A DNA stretch of 64,000 nt, taken from the NCBI RefSeq assembly GCF_000208865.1, contig NC_018393.1, positions 558,001 through 622,000 of the forward strand, read 5' to 3'. Shown here in pieces: positions 36,983 to 50,241 of this stretch. Position 1 is the first letter of the stretch. Each line of letters opens with the position of its first letter. The notes beneath the pieces are model-generated. The model saw nothing but the letters and a program-made list of their open reading frames with translations. It was not told the DNA's origin and searched no databases. Position numbers and translations under genes: made by a program. This stretch comes from Neospora caninum Liverpool (Eukaryota; Apicomplexa; Conoidasida; Eucoccidiorida; Sarcocystidae).

Positions 36983-38644
36983 GTGCCGTACCAGAATGGT
37001 GATGTCGTCTGCTGGCGTCCCACACACCGTCGTGCTGGACGAAGGGCTGCATGCGTCGGTGGAGGAGTATCTGCATCCGCGAGGCAGGTGACCGACGAAG
37101 ACGGGTTCGGCTTAAGGAACTACCTGCCTGGTCCGCCTCGCTCCTGTCGGCATGCTGCGGTGATGTGGACCGGTGAAATTGCCGACCTTTCCCTGTGGTG
37201 GTTCTCCAGCAATTTCCAGTAGGAACGCTGCGGCCTGGAAGAGCCTCGGCGTGACGCGCACCGTCTCCTGTCCGTGGTAGCGTGGGCGTGGTGGCGCCGC
37301 AGCGTGATATCCCGGAACGCATAGGGGCGGAAGCAACAGAGCGCAAACTCTCGACCAGCGGCTCTAGAACGTGCGTAGGCTGTCAGGTGGTGTCCGAGCG
37401 CGTGTGGCGGCATGGGGGCAGGCCGAATAGGGGTTGCGGGGAGCCACTCATCCAAGTGTTCTCCGCGCACGGTGTGTCCCATGCTTCTGCACTGAAGGCC
37501 GTACGCTGCGACGCCTACTGGCGGACCTCTGCCACCACTTCTGCTCTAGCATACGACGGTTGCCTGCGGGTGGTCTTGGTGTGGAGCCTGAGAAGCAGTA
37601 GATGCGTGTCAGGATAATTGTATGGACGGCGACGTTCTGTCATGGGCCGGGAGGAAGCGGGCGGGGCTGCGCCCATCTCTCACCACGACGAACACGGCCG
37701 AGTCGCCTGTGATAACTCGACTAATTATGTCACGGATTTGTGGATTTGCCGAGACGCTGGGAGCCAGAACTGCTGGACCGGAGACGGTGGGAACCGCAGA
37801 CGGTGGAGACCGGAGACGGTGGAGACCGGAGTCGTTGAGGAGGGGTTCTGTGAATTTCCATTTTGGTCCCGGCAGGTGGCGAAGGAGACGAGAAGCAAAC
37901 AGGTCTACGGCAGCCATGCTAGTTGCGTGCTCCTCTGACTGGAACAGACGCGTTTTCACTCGTATCTGATATTTGGCGTTCACCTGCATCCAACCAGTTA
38001 TGGTTCGCGCCAGTGATGCCCATCCTAATTGCGTCTGTCACTCGGCTTCGCACACACAATGCGACGTGATGCTACCGGTCCCAACAACCCATCCATGGGG
38101 AATCCGGATGGGGGGTCAACGCGGGTTGCGGCTGATATATATTAGGTGACTGAGGCAAGCGTGGGCGTCGGTGACGCCTGTGAAGACGCCGTCTACACCA
38201 TGTGCCTCCTAACATGTCGGTCCACTCGTTGCTGTTGATGTTTGAGAGATTGGATGCATATCGACCGGGGATCGCAGAAGCATTATCGACCTGACTGTAC
38301 TGTGTCCGCTCTACGTTCGTAACCAGGACGAGGCTGTAGGGGCCTTGGGTCGTGCAGTGCTTGTGGGCCGCTGTAGTGTACGAGGTCTGCGGGGTCTCGT
38401 GTGGCTCCTCACAAAAATCATAAACTCTTGCTGGAGCGTGATCGCGGCTACAGCTGTAGCAGCGACCAGAGTGGTGGCGTCGTGGTTGTGGGGAGGGCGG
38501 CTTTGTCCGTCAGCTGGCAGATACTCAGCGGGATCGTGGTGGCTGGGCGCTGGTGAAGCGCGTCAGCGCAACTTCGTCCTACCACACCACTTCCCATTCC
38601 TGAATGTTTTGCCTTGATTTTTTGACGACTGGCCAGGATGGGGA
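36983..38644 (+). repeat. Array unit 3 (1662 bp)
   Basis: Mid block B; end block Y (ATAAACTCTTGCTGGAGCGT) in a form preceded by CACAAAAATC. It is 16 bp longer than unit 2 because the minisatellite has one more copy (about 37,782-37,832). Confidence 0.9.
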
Positions 38645-40309
38645 GTGCCGTACCAGAATGGTGATGTCGTCTGCTGGCGTCCCACACACCGTCGTGCTGG
38701 ACGAAGGGCTGCATGCGTCGGTGGAGGGGCATCTGCATCCACGAGGCAGGTGACCGACGAAGACGGGTTCGGCTTAAGGAACTACCTGCCCGATCCTCCT
38801 CCCCGCTTCCGTCGGCACGCTGCGGTGATGTGGACCGTTGGAGTTGCCTGCCTTCCCTTGTGGCGCTTCTCCAGCAATTTCCAGTAGGAACGCTGCGGCC
38901 TGGAAGAGCCTCGGCGTGACGCGCACCGTCTCCTGTCCGTGGTAGCGTGGGCGTGGTGGCGCCGCAGCGTGATATCCCGGAACGCATAGGGGCGGAAGCA
39001 ACAGAGCGCAAACTCTCGACCAGCGGCTCTAGAACGTGCGTAGGCTGTCAGGTGGTGTCCGAGCGCGTGTGGCGGCATGGGGGCAGGCCGAATAGGGGTT
39101 GCGGGGAGCCACTCATCCAAGTGTTCTCCGCGCACGGTGTGTCCCATGGTTCTGCACTGAAGGCCGTACGCTGCGACGCCTACTGGCGGACCTCTGCCAC
39201 CACTTCTGCTCTAGCATACGACGGTTGCCTGCGGGTGGTCTTGGTGTGGAGCCTGAGAAGCAGTAGATGCGTGTCAGGATAATTGTATGGACGGCGACGT
39301 TCTGTCATGGGCCGGGAGGAAGCGGGCGGGGCTGCGCCCATCTCTCACCACGACGAACACGGCCGAGTCGCCTGTGATAACTCGACTAATTATGTCACGG
39401 ATTTGTGGATTTGCCGAGACGCTGGGAGCCAGAACTGCTGGACCGGAGACGGTGGGAACCGCAGACGGTGGAGACCGGAGACGGTGGAGACCGGAGTCGT
39501 TGAGGAGGGGTTCTGTGAATTTCCATTTTGGTCCCGGCAGGTGGCGAAGGAGACGAGAAGCAAACAGGTCTACGGCAGCCATGCTAGTTGCGTGCTCCTC
39601 TGACTGGAACAGACGCGTTTTCACTCGTATCTGATATTTGGCGTTCACCTGCATCCAACCAGTTATGGTTCGCGCCAGTGATGCCCATCCTAATTGCGTC
39701 TGTCACTCGGCTTCGCACACACAATGCGACGTGATGCTACCGGTCCCAACAACCCATCCATGGGGAATGCGGATGGGGGGTCAACGCGGGTTGCGGCTGA
39801 TATATATTAGGTGACTGAGGCAAGCGTGGGCGTCGGTGACGCTTGTGAAGACGCCGTCTACACCATGTGCCTCCTAACATGTCGGTCCACTCGTTGCTGT
39901 TGATGTTTGAGAGATTGGATGCATATCGACCTGGGATCGCAGAAGCATTATCGACCCGACTGTACTGTGTCCGCTCTACGTTCGTAACCAGGACGAGGCT
40001 GTAGGGGCCTTGGGTCGTGCAGTGCTTGTGGGCCGCTGTAGTGTACGAGGTCTGCGGGGTCTCGTGTGGCTCCTCACAAAAATCATAAACTCTTGCTGGA
40101 GCGTGATCGCGGCTACAGCTGTAGCAGCGACCAGAGTGGTGGCGTCGTGGTTGTGGGGAGGGCGGCTTTGTCCGTCAGCTGGCAGATACTCAGCGGGATC
40201 GTGGTGGCTGGGCGCTGGTGAAGCGCGTCAGCGCAACTTCGTCCTACCACACCACTTCCCATTCCTGAATGTTTTGCCTTGATTTTTTGACGACTGGCCA
40301 GGATGGGGA
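38645..40309 (+). repeat. Array unit 4 (1665 bp)
   Basis: Mid block B; end block Y with the same CACAAAAATC form and the same extra minisatellite copy as unit 3, indicating a recent duplication of most of a unit. Confidence 0.9.
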
Positions 40310-41958
40310 GTGCCGTACCAGAATGGTGATGTCGTCTGCTGGCGTCCCACACACCGTCGTGCTGGACGAAGGGCTGCATGCGTCGGTGGAGGGGCATCTG
40401 CATCCACGAGGCAGGTGACCGACGAAGACGGGTTCGGCTTAAGGAACTACCTGCCCGATCCTCCTCCCCGCTTCCGTCGGCACGCTGCGGTGATGTGGAC
40501 CGTTGGAGTTGCCTGCCTTCCCTTGTGGCGCTTCTCCAGCAATTTCCAGTAGGAACGCTGCGGCCTGGAAGAGCCTCGGCGTGACGCGCACCGTCTCTTG
40601 TCCGTGTATTGGTAGCGTCGTGGCGCCGGAGCATCAGGTCGCCGAACCTCCACGAACGGCAGCGACAAAGGGAACACTCTCGAGCAGCGGCTGTTGAAGG
40701 TGCGTAGACTGCCAGGCGGTGTACGAGGGCGTGTCGCGGCATGGGGGCAGGCCGAATAGGGGATGGGGGAGCCACTGATCCAAGTGTTCTCCGCGCACGG
40801 TGTGTCCCATGCTTCTGCACTGAAGGCCGTACGCTGCGACGCCTACTGGCGGACCTCTGCCACCACTTCTGCTCTAGCATACGACGGTTGCCTGCGGGTG
40901 GTTTTGGTGTTGAGACTGAGAAGCAGTAGATGCGTCTCATGATAATTGTATGGGCGGGCGACGTTCGGTCATGAATCGGGAGGAGGCGGGCGGGGCCGTG
41001 GCCTCTCTCACCACGAGGAAGACTATCTAGTAGCGTGTGATAACTCGGCTAGTCACGTCGCGGATTTGTATATCTGCTTAGACGCTGAGAGCCAGCTCTG
41101 GCGACCGGAGACCGTGGAAACCGGAGACGGTGGAGACCGGAGTTGTTGAGGAGGGGTTCTGTGAATTTCCGTTTTGATCCCGGCAGGTGGGGAAGGAGAC
41201 GAGAAGCATACACGTCTATGGCAGCCATGCTAGTTGCGTGCTCCTCTGACTGGAGCGGACGCGTATTCCTTCGTATCTGATATTTGGCGTTTACCTGCAT
41301 CCAACCAATTATGGTTCGCGCCAGTGATGCCCATCCTCATAGCGTCTGTTACTCGGCTTCGCACACACAATGCGACGTGATGCTACCGGTCCCAACAACC
41401 CATCCATGGGGAATGCGCATGGGGGGTCAACGCGCGTTGCGGCTCATATATGTTAGGTGACTGAGACAAGTCTGGGCGTCGGTGACGCTTGTGAAGACGC
41501 CGTCTACACCACGTGTCTCCTAACATGTCGGTCCACTCGCTGCTGTTGATGTTTGAGAGACTGAATGCATATCGACCTGGGATCGCAGAAGCGTTATCGA
41601 CCCGACTGTACTGTGTCCGCTCTTTGTTCGTAACCAGGACGAGGCTGTAGGGTCCTTGGGTCGTGCATTGCTTATGGGCCGCTGTAGTGTACGAGATCTG
41701 CGGGGTCTCGTGTGGCTCCTCTCGATAATCATCGGTTCTTGCCGCAGACTGATGTCGACTACAGCTGCAGCAGCGACCAGCGTGGTGGCGTTGTGTTGGT
41801 TGTGGGGAGCGCTGCTTTGTCCGTCAGCTGGCAGATACTCAGCGGGATCGTGCTGGCTGGGCGCTGGGGACGCGCGTCAGCGCGACTTGGACCTACCACA
41901 CCACTTCCCATTCCTGAATGTTTTGCCTTGATTTTTTGGCGACTGGCCAGGATGGGGA
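40310..41958 (+). repeat. Array unit 5 (1649 bp)
   Basis: Mid block A; end block X. The region at about 40,985-41,105 differs strongly from its neighbours (GTGGCCTCTCTCACCACGAG). Confidence 0.9.
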
Positions 41959-43610
41959 GTGCCGTACCAGAATGCTGATGTCGTCTGCTGCCGTCCCACA
42001 CACCGTCGTGCTAGACGAAAGGCTGCATGCGTCGGTGGAGGGGCATCTGCATCCACGAGGCAGGTGACCGACGAAGACGGGTTCGGCTTAAGGAACTACC
42101 TGCCCGATCCTCCTCCCCGCTTCCGTCGGCACGCTGCGGTGATGTGGACCGTTGGAGTTGCCTGCCTTCCCTTGTGGCGCTTCTCCAGCAATTTCCAGTA
42201 GGAACGCTGCGGCCTGAAAGAGCCTCGGCGTGACGCGCACCGTCTCTTGCCCATGTATTGGTAGCGTCGTGGCGCCGGAGCGTCAGGTCTCCGAACCGCC
42301 ACGGACGGCAGCGACAAATGGAACACTTTCGAGCAGCGGCTGTAGATGGTGCGTAGACTGCCAGGTGGTGTCCGAGCGCGTGTGGCGTCATGGGGGCAGG
42401 CCGAATAGGGGATGGGGGAGCCACTGATCCAAGTGTTCTCCGCGCACGGTGTGTCCCATGGTTCTGCACTGAAGGCCGCACGCTGCGACGCCTACTGGCG
42501 GACTTCTGCCACCACTTCTGCTCTAGCATACGACGGTTTCTTGCGGGTGGTTTTGGTGTGGAGAGTGAGAAGCAGTAGATGCGTGTCAGGATAATTGTAT
42601 GGGCGGGCGACGTTCTGTCATGAATCGGGAGGAGGCGGGCGGGGCCGCGCCCATCTCGTACCACAACGAACACGTCGAGTCGCCTGTGATACCTCGGCAA
42701 GTTATGTCACGGATCTGTGTTTTTGCCGAGACACTGAGAGCCCGAATTGCTGGACCGGAGACGGTGGGAACCGCAGACGGTGGAGACCGGAGTTGTTAAG
42801 GAGGGGTTCTGTGAATTTCCATTCTGGTCCCGGCCGGTGGGGAAGGAGACGAGAAGCAAACAGGTCTACGGCAGCCATGCTAGTTGCGTGCTCCTCTGAC
42901 TGGAACAGACGCGTTTTCACTCGTATCTGGTAGTTGGCGTTCACCTGCATCCAACCAGTTATGGTTCGCGCCAGTGATGCCCATCCTAATTGCGTCTGTC
43001 ACTCGGCTTCGCACACACAATGCGACGTGATGCTACCGGTCCCAACAACCCATCCATGGGGAATGCGGATGGGGGGTCAACGCGGGTTGCGGCTGATATA
43101 TATTAGGTGACTGAGGCAAGCGTGGGCGTCGGTGACGCTTGTGAAGACGCCGTCTACACCACGTGTCTCCTAACATGTCGGTCCACTCGCTGCTGTTGAT
43201 GTTGACGAGAGATTGGATGCATATCGACCTGGGATCGCAGAAGCGTTATCGACCCGACTGTGCTGTGTCCGCTCTTTGTTTGTAACCAGGACGAGGCTGT
43301 AGGGTCCTTGGGTCGTGCACTGCTTATGGGCCGCTGTAGTGTACGAGATCTGCGGGGTCTCGTGTGGCTCCTCTCGATAATCATCGGTTCTTGCCGCAGA
43401 CTGATGTCGACTACAGCTGCAGCAGCGACCAGCGTGGTGGCGTTGTGTTGGTTGTGGGGAGCGCTGCTTTGTCCGTCAGCTGGCAGATACTCAGCGGGAT
43501 CGTGCTGGCTGGGCGCTGGGGACGCGCGTCAGCGCGACTTGGACCTACCACACCACTTCCCATTCCTGAATGTTTTGCCTTGATTTTTTGACGACTGGCC
43601 AGGACGGGGA
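41959..43610 (+). repeat. Array unit 6 (1652 bp)
   Basis: Mid block A; end block X; a 3-bp insertion near 43,202 (GTTGACGAGAG in place of GTTTGAGAG, approximately). Confidence 0.9.
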
Positions 43611-45245
43611 GTGCCGTACCAGAATGCTGATGTCGTCTGCTGGCGCCCCACACGCCGTAGTGCTGGACGAAGGGCTGCATGCGTCGGTGGAGGGGCATCT
43701 GCATCCACGAGGCAGGTGACCGACGAAGACGGGTTCGGCTTCAGGAACTACCTGCCCGATCCTCCTCCCGGCTTCCGTCGGCATGCTGCGGTGATGTGGA
43801 CCGTTGGAGTTGCCTGCCTTCCCTTGTGGCGCTTCTCCAGCAATTTCCAGTAGGAACGCTGCGGCCTGAAAGAGCCTCGGCGTGACGCGCACCGTCTCTT
43901 GTCCGTGTATTGGTAGCGTCGTGGCGCCGGAGCGTCAGGTCGCCGAACCTCCACGAACGGCAGCGACAAATGGAACACTTTCGAGCAGCGGCTGTCGATG
44001 GTGCGTAGACTGCTAGGCGGTGTACGAGGGCGTGTGGCCGCATGAGGGCAGGCCGAATAGGGGATGGGGGAGCCACTGATCCAAGTGTCCTCCGCGCAAG
44101 TTGTGTCCCATGCTTCTGCACAGAAGGCCGTACGCTGCGACGCCTACTGGCAGACGTCTGCCACCAACCACTTCGGCTCTAGCATACGACGGTTTCTTGC
44201 GGGTGGTTTTGGTGTGGAGAGTGAGAAGCAGTAGATGCGTGTCAGGATAATTGTATGGGCGGGCGACGTTCTGTCATGAGCCGGGAGGAGGCGGGCGGGG
44301 CCGCGCCCATCTCTCACCAGGACGAAAACGGCCGAGTCGCCTGTGATACCTCGGCCAGTTATGTCACGGATTTGAGCCCGAACGGTGGAGACGCGAGACG
44401 GTGGGAACCGCAGACGGTGGAGACCGGAGTCGTTGAGGAGGGGTTCTGTGAATTTCCATTCTGGTCCCGGCCGGTGGAGAAGGAGACGAGAGGCATACAC
44501 GTCTATGGCAGCCATGCTAGTTGCGTGCTCCTCTGACTGGAACAGACGCGTATTCCCTCGTATCTGATATTTGGCGTTTACCTGCATCCAACCAGTTATG
44601 GTTCGCGCCAGTGATGCCCATCCTCATAGCGTCTGTCACTCGGCTGCGCACACACAATGCGACGTGATGCTGCCGGTCCCAACAACCCATCCATGGGGAA
44701 TGCGGATGGGGGGTCAACGCGGGTTGTGGCTGATATATATTAGGTGACTCAGGCACGCGTGGGCGTCAGTGACGCTTGTGAAGACGCCGTCTACACCACG
44801 TGTTTCCTAACATGTCGGTCCACTCGCTGCTGATGACGTTTGAGAGATTGGATGCGTATCCACCGGGGATCGCAGAAGCATTATCGACCCGACTCTGCTG
44901 TGTCCGCTCCTTGTTTGTAACCAGGACGAGGACGTAGGATCCGTGGGTCGTGCAGTGCTTGTCGGCCGCTGTAGTGTACGAGGTCTGCGGGGTCTCGTGT
45001 GGCTCCTCACAATAATCATAAACTCTTGCTGGAGCGTGATCGCGGCTACAGCTGCAGCAGCGACCAGCGTGGTGGCGTTGTGTTGGTTGTGGGGAGCGCT
45101 GCTTTGTCCGTCAGCTGGCAGATACTCAGCGGGATCGTGGTGGCTGGGCGCTGGGGACGCGCGTCAGCGCGACTTGGTCCTACCACACCACTTCCCATTC
45201 CTGAATGTTTTGCCTTGATTTTTTGGCGACTGGCCAGGATGGGGA
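43611..45245 (+). repeat. Array unit 7 (1635 bp, shortest)
   Basis: Mid block A; end block Y; carries the CCACCAACCACTTCGG form at about 44,161. A deletion at about 44,374-44,385 removes part of the segment before the minisatellite. Confidence 0.9.
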
Positions 45246-46902
45246 GTGCCGTACCAGAATGCTGATGTCGTCTGCTGGTGTCCCACACGCCGTCGTGCTG
45301 GACGAAAGGCTGCATGCGTCGGTGGAGGGGCATCTGCATCCACGAGGCAGGTGACCGACGAAGACGGGTTCGACTTAAGGAACTACCTGCCCGATCCTCC
45401 TCCCCGCTTCCGTCGGCACGCTGCGGTGATGTGGACCGTTGGAGTTGCCTGCCTTCCCTTGTGGCGCTTCTCCAGCAATTGCCAGTAGGAACGCTGCGGC
45501 CTGAAAGAGCCTCGGCGTGACGCGCACCGTCTCTTGTCCGTGGTAGCGTGGGCGTGGTGGCGCCGCAGCGTGATATCCTGGAACGCATAGGGGCGGAAGC
45601 AACAAATGGCAAACTCTCGAGCAGCGGCTGTAGACGGTGCGTAGACTGCCAGGCGGTGTACGAGGGCGTGTGGCCGCATGAGGGCAGGCCGAATAGGGGA
45701 TGCGGGGAGCCACTGATCCAAGTGTTCTCCGCGCAAGTTGTGTCCCATGCTTCTGCACAGAAGGCCGTACGCTGCGACGCCTACTGGCAGACTTCTGCCA
45801 CCAACCACTTCGGCTCTAGCATACGACGGTTTCTTGCGGGTGGTTTTGGTGTGGAGAGTGAGAAGCAGTAGATGCGTGTCAGGATAATTGTATGGGCGGG
45901 CGACGTTCTGTCATGAATCGGGAGGAGGCGGGCGGGGCCGTGCCCTCTCTCACCACGAGGAAGACTACTTAGTAGCGTGTGATACGTCGGCTAGTTGTGT
46001 CACGGATTTGTGTTTTTGACGAGACTCTGAGAGTCCGAACTGCTGGACCGGAGACGATGGGAACCGGAGATGGTGGAGACCGGAGTCGTTGGGGAGGGGT
46101 TCTGTGAATTTCCATTTTGCTTCCGGCCGGTGGGGGAAGGAGACGAGAAGCATACACGTCTATGGCAGCCATGCTAGTTGCGTGCTCCTCTGACTGGAAC
46201 AGACGCGTATTCCTTCGTATCTGATATTTGGCGTTCACCTGCATCCAACGAGTTATGGTTCGCGCCAGTGATGCCCATCCTCATAGCGTCTGTCACTCGG
46301 CTTCGCACACACAATGCGACGTGATGCTACCGGTCCCAACAACCCATCCATGGGGAATGCGGATGGGGGGTCAACGCGGGTTGCGGCTGATATATATTAG
46401 GTGACTGAGGCAAGCGTGGGCGTCGGTGACGCTTGTGAAGACGCCGTCTACACCACGTGTCTCCTAACATGTCGGTCCACTCGCTGCTGTTGATGTTTGA
46501 GAGACTGAATGCATATCGACCTGGGATCGCAGAAGCGTTGTAGACCCGACTGTGCTGTGTCCGCTCTTTGTTTGTAACCAGGGCGAGACTGTAGGGGCCG
46601 TGGGTCGTGCATTGCTTGTCGGCCGCTGTAGTGTACGAGATCTGCGGGGTCTCGTGTGGCTCCTCTCGATAATCATCGGTTCTTGCCGCAGACTGATGTC
46701 GACTACAGCTGCAGCAGCGACCAGCGTGGTGGCGTTGTGTTGGTTGTGGGGAGCGCGGCTTTGTCCGTCAGCTGGCAGATACTCAGCGGGATCGTGCTGG
46801 CTGGGCGCTGGGGACGCGCGTCAGCGCGACTTGGACCTACCACACCACTTCCCATTCCTGAATGTTTTGCCTTGATTTTTTGGCGACTGGCCAGGATGGG
46901 GA
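45246..46902 (+). repeat. Array unit 8 (1657 bp)
   Basis: Mid block B; end block X; CCACCAACCACTTCGG form at about 45,800; short minisatellite. Confidence 0.9.
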
Positions 46903-48590
46903 GTGCCATACCAAAATGGTGATGTCGTCTGCTGGTGTCCCACACGCCGTAGTGCTGGACGAAGGGCTGCATGCGTCGGTGGAGGGGCATCTGCATCCAC
47001 GAGGCAGGTGACCGACGAAGACGGGTTCGGCTTAAGGAACTACCTGCCCGATCCTCCTCCCCGCTTCCGTCGGCACGCTGCGGTGATGTGGACCGTTGGG
47101 GTTGCCTGCCTTCCCTTGTGGCGCTTCTCCAGCAATTTCCAGTAGGAACGCTGCGGCCTGGAAGAGCCTCGGCGTGACGCGCACCGTCTCCTGTCCGTGG
47201 TAGCGTGGGCGTGGTGGCGCCGCAGCGTGATATCCCGGAACGCATAGGGGCGGAAGCAACAAATGGCAAACTCTCGAGCAGCGGCTGCAGACGGTGCGTA
47301 GACTGCCAGGCGGTGTACGAGGGCGTGTGGCCGCATGAGGGCAGGCCGAATAGGGGATGCGGGGAGCCACTGATCCAAGTGTTCTCCGCGCAAGTTGTGT
47401 CCCATGCTTCTGCACAGAAGGCCGTACGCTGCGACGCCTACTGGCAGACGTCTGCCACCAACCACTTCGGCTCTAGCATACGACGGTTTCTTGCGGGTGG
47501 TTTTGGTGTGGAGAGTGAGAAGCAGTAGATGCGTGTCAGGATAATTGTATGGGCGGGCGACGTTCTGTCATGAATCGGGAGGAGGCGGGCGGGGCCGTGC
47601 CCTCTCTCACCACGAGGAAGACTACTTAGTAGCGTGTGATACGTCGGCTAGTTGTGTCACGGATTTGTGTTTTTGACGAGACTCTGAGAGTCCGAACTGC
47701 TGGACCGGAGACGACGGGAACCGGAGACGATGGGAACCGCAGACGGTGGAAACCGGAGACGGTGGAGACCGGAGTCGTTGAGGAGGGGTTCTGTGAATTT
47801 CCATTTTGCTTCCGGCCGGTGGGGAAGGAGACGAGAAGCAAACAGGTCTACGGCAGCCATGCTAGTTGCTTGCTCCTCTGACTGGAACAGACGCGTATTC
47901 CTTCGTATCTGATATTTGGCGTTCACCTGCATCCAACCAGTTATGTTTCGCGCCAGTGAGGCCCATCCTCATAGCGTCTGTTACTCGGCTTCGCACACAC
48001 AATGCGACGTGATGCTACCGGTCCCAACAACCCATCCATGGGGAATGCGGATGGGGAGTCAACGCGGGTTGCGGCTGATATATATTAGGTGACTGAGGCA
48101 AGCGTGGGCGTCGGTGACGCTTGTGAAGACGCCGTCTACACCACGTGTCTCCTAACATGTCGGTCCACTCGCTGCTGTTGATGTTTGAGAGACTGAATGC
48201 ATATCGACCGGGGATCGTAGAAGCGTTATAGACCCGACTGTGCTGTGTCCGCTCTACGTTCGTAACCAGGACGAGGCTGTAGGGTCCTTGGGTCGTGCAG
48301 TGCTTGTCGGCCGCTGTAGTGTACGAGGTCTGCGGGGTCTCGTGTGGCTCCTCACAATAATCATAAACTCTTGCTGGAGCGTGATCGCGGCTACAGCTGC
48401 AGCAGCGACCAGCGTGGTGGCGTTGTGTTGGTTGTGGGGAGCGCTGCTTTGTCCGTCAGCTGGCAGATACTCAGCGGGATCGTGCTGGCTGGGCGCTGGG
48501 GACGCGCGTCAGCGCGACTTGGACCTACCACACCACTTCCCATTCCTGAATGTTTTGCCTTGATTTTTTGACGACTGGCCAGGATGGGGA
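46903..48590 (+). repeat. Array unit 9 (1688 bp, longest)
   Basis: Mid block B; end block Y; CCACCAACCACTTCGG form at about 47,457; minisatellite expanded by two copies relative to unit 8 (about 47,700-47,775), which accounts for the added length. Confidence 0.9.
47700..47780 (+). repeat. Nested 16-bp minisatellite (largest example)
   Basis: Copies of about 16 bp with consensus close to GTGGAGACCGGAGACG are in tandem; here roughly five are present, against two or three in most units. Copy number explains the unit lengths of 1646, 1662 and 1688 bp. Other examples lie at about 34,485-34,530, 37,782-37,835 and 39,445-39,500. Confidence 0.85.
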
Positions 48591-50241
48591 GTGCCGTACC
48601 AAAATGGTGATGTCGTCTGCTGGCGTCCCACACACCGTCGTGCTAGACGAAGGGCTGCATGCGTCGGTGGAGGAGTATCTGCATCCGCGAGGCAGGTGAC
48701 CGACGAAGACGGGTTCGGCTTAAGGAACTACCTGCCTGGTCCGCCTCGCTCCTGTCGGCACGCTGCGGTGATGTGGACCGTTGGAGTTGCCTGCCTTCCC
48801 TTGTGGCGCTTCTCCAGCAATTTCCAGTAGGAACGCTGCGGCCTGGAAGAGCCTCGGCGTGACGCGCACCGTCTCTTGTCCGTGGTAGCGTGGGTGTGGT
48901 GGCGCCGCAGCGTGATAACCCGGAACGCATAGGGGCGGAAGCAACAAATGGCAAACTCTCGAGCAGCGGCTGCAGACGGTGCGTAGACTGCCAGGCGGTG
49001 TACGAGGGCGTGTGGCCGCATGAGGGCAGGCCGAATAGGGGATGCGGGGAGCCACTGATCCAAGTGTTCTCTGCGCAAGTTGTGTCCCATGCTTCTGCAC
49101 AGAAGGCCGTACGCTGCGACGCTTGCTGGCAGACCTCTGCCACCACTTCTGCTCTAGCATACGACGGTTGCCTGCGGGAGGCTTTGGTGTTGAGACTGAG
49201 AAGCAGTAGATGCGTCTCATGATAATTGTATGGGCGGGCGACGTTCTGTCATGAGCCGGGAGGAGGCGGGCGGGGCCGCGCCCATCTCGTACCACAACGA
49301 ACACGGCCGAAACACATGTTGTTACTCGGCTAGTTATGTCACGGATCTGTGTTTTTGACGAGACTCTGAGAGTCCGAACTGCTGGACCGGAGACGATGGG
49401 AACCGGAGATGGTGGAGACCGGAGTCGTTGAGGAGGGGTTCTGTGAATTTCCATTTTGCTTCCGGCAGGTGGGGGAAGGAGACGAGAAGCATACACGTCT
49501 ATGGCAGCCATGCTAGTTGCGTGCTCCTCTGACTGGAACAGACGCGTATTCCTTCGTATCTGATATTTGGCGTTCACCTGCATCCAACCAGTTATGTTTC
49601 GCGCCAGTGAGGCCCATCCTCATAGCGTCTGTTACTCGGCTTCGCACACACAATGCGACGTGATGCTACCGGTCCCAACAACCCATCCATGGGGAATGCG
49701 GATGGGGAGTCAACGCGGGTTGCGGCTCATATATATTAGGTAACTGAGGCACGCGTGGGCGTCGGTGACGCTTGTGAAGACGCCGTCTACACCGCGTGTC
49801 TCCTAACATGTCGGTCCACTCGCTGCTGTTGATGTTTGAGAGACTGAATGCATATCGGCCGGGGATCGCAGAAGCGTTATAGACCCGACTGTGCTGTGTC
49901 CGCTCTTTGTTCGTGACCAGGACGAGGACGTAGGGTCCGTGGGTCGTGCAGTGCTTGTCGGCCGCTGTAGTGTACGAGATCTGCGGGGTCTCGTGTGGCT
50001 CCTCTCGATAATCATCGGTTCTTGCCGCAGACTGATGTCGACTACAGCTGCAGCAGCGACCAGCGTGGTGGCGTTGTGTTGGTTGTGGGGAGCGCGGCTT
50101 TGTCCGTCAGCTGGCAGATACTCAGCGGGATCGTGCTGGCTGGGCGCTGGGGACGCGCGTCAGCGCGACTTGGTCCTACCACACCACTTCCCATTCCTGA
50201 ATGTTTTGCCTTGATTTTTTGGCGACTGGCCAGGATGGGGA
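48591..50241 (+). repeat. Array unit 10 (1651 bp)
   Basis: Mid block B; end block X. Before the mid block it has the GCCTGGTCCGCCTCGCTCC form otherwise seen only in units 2 and 3. Confidence 0.9.
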
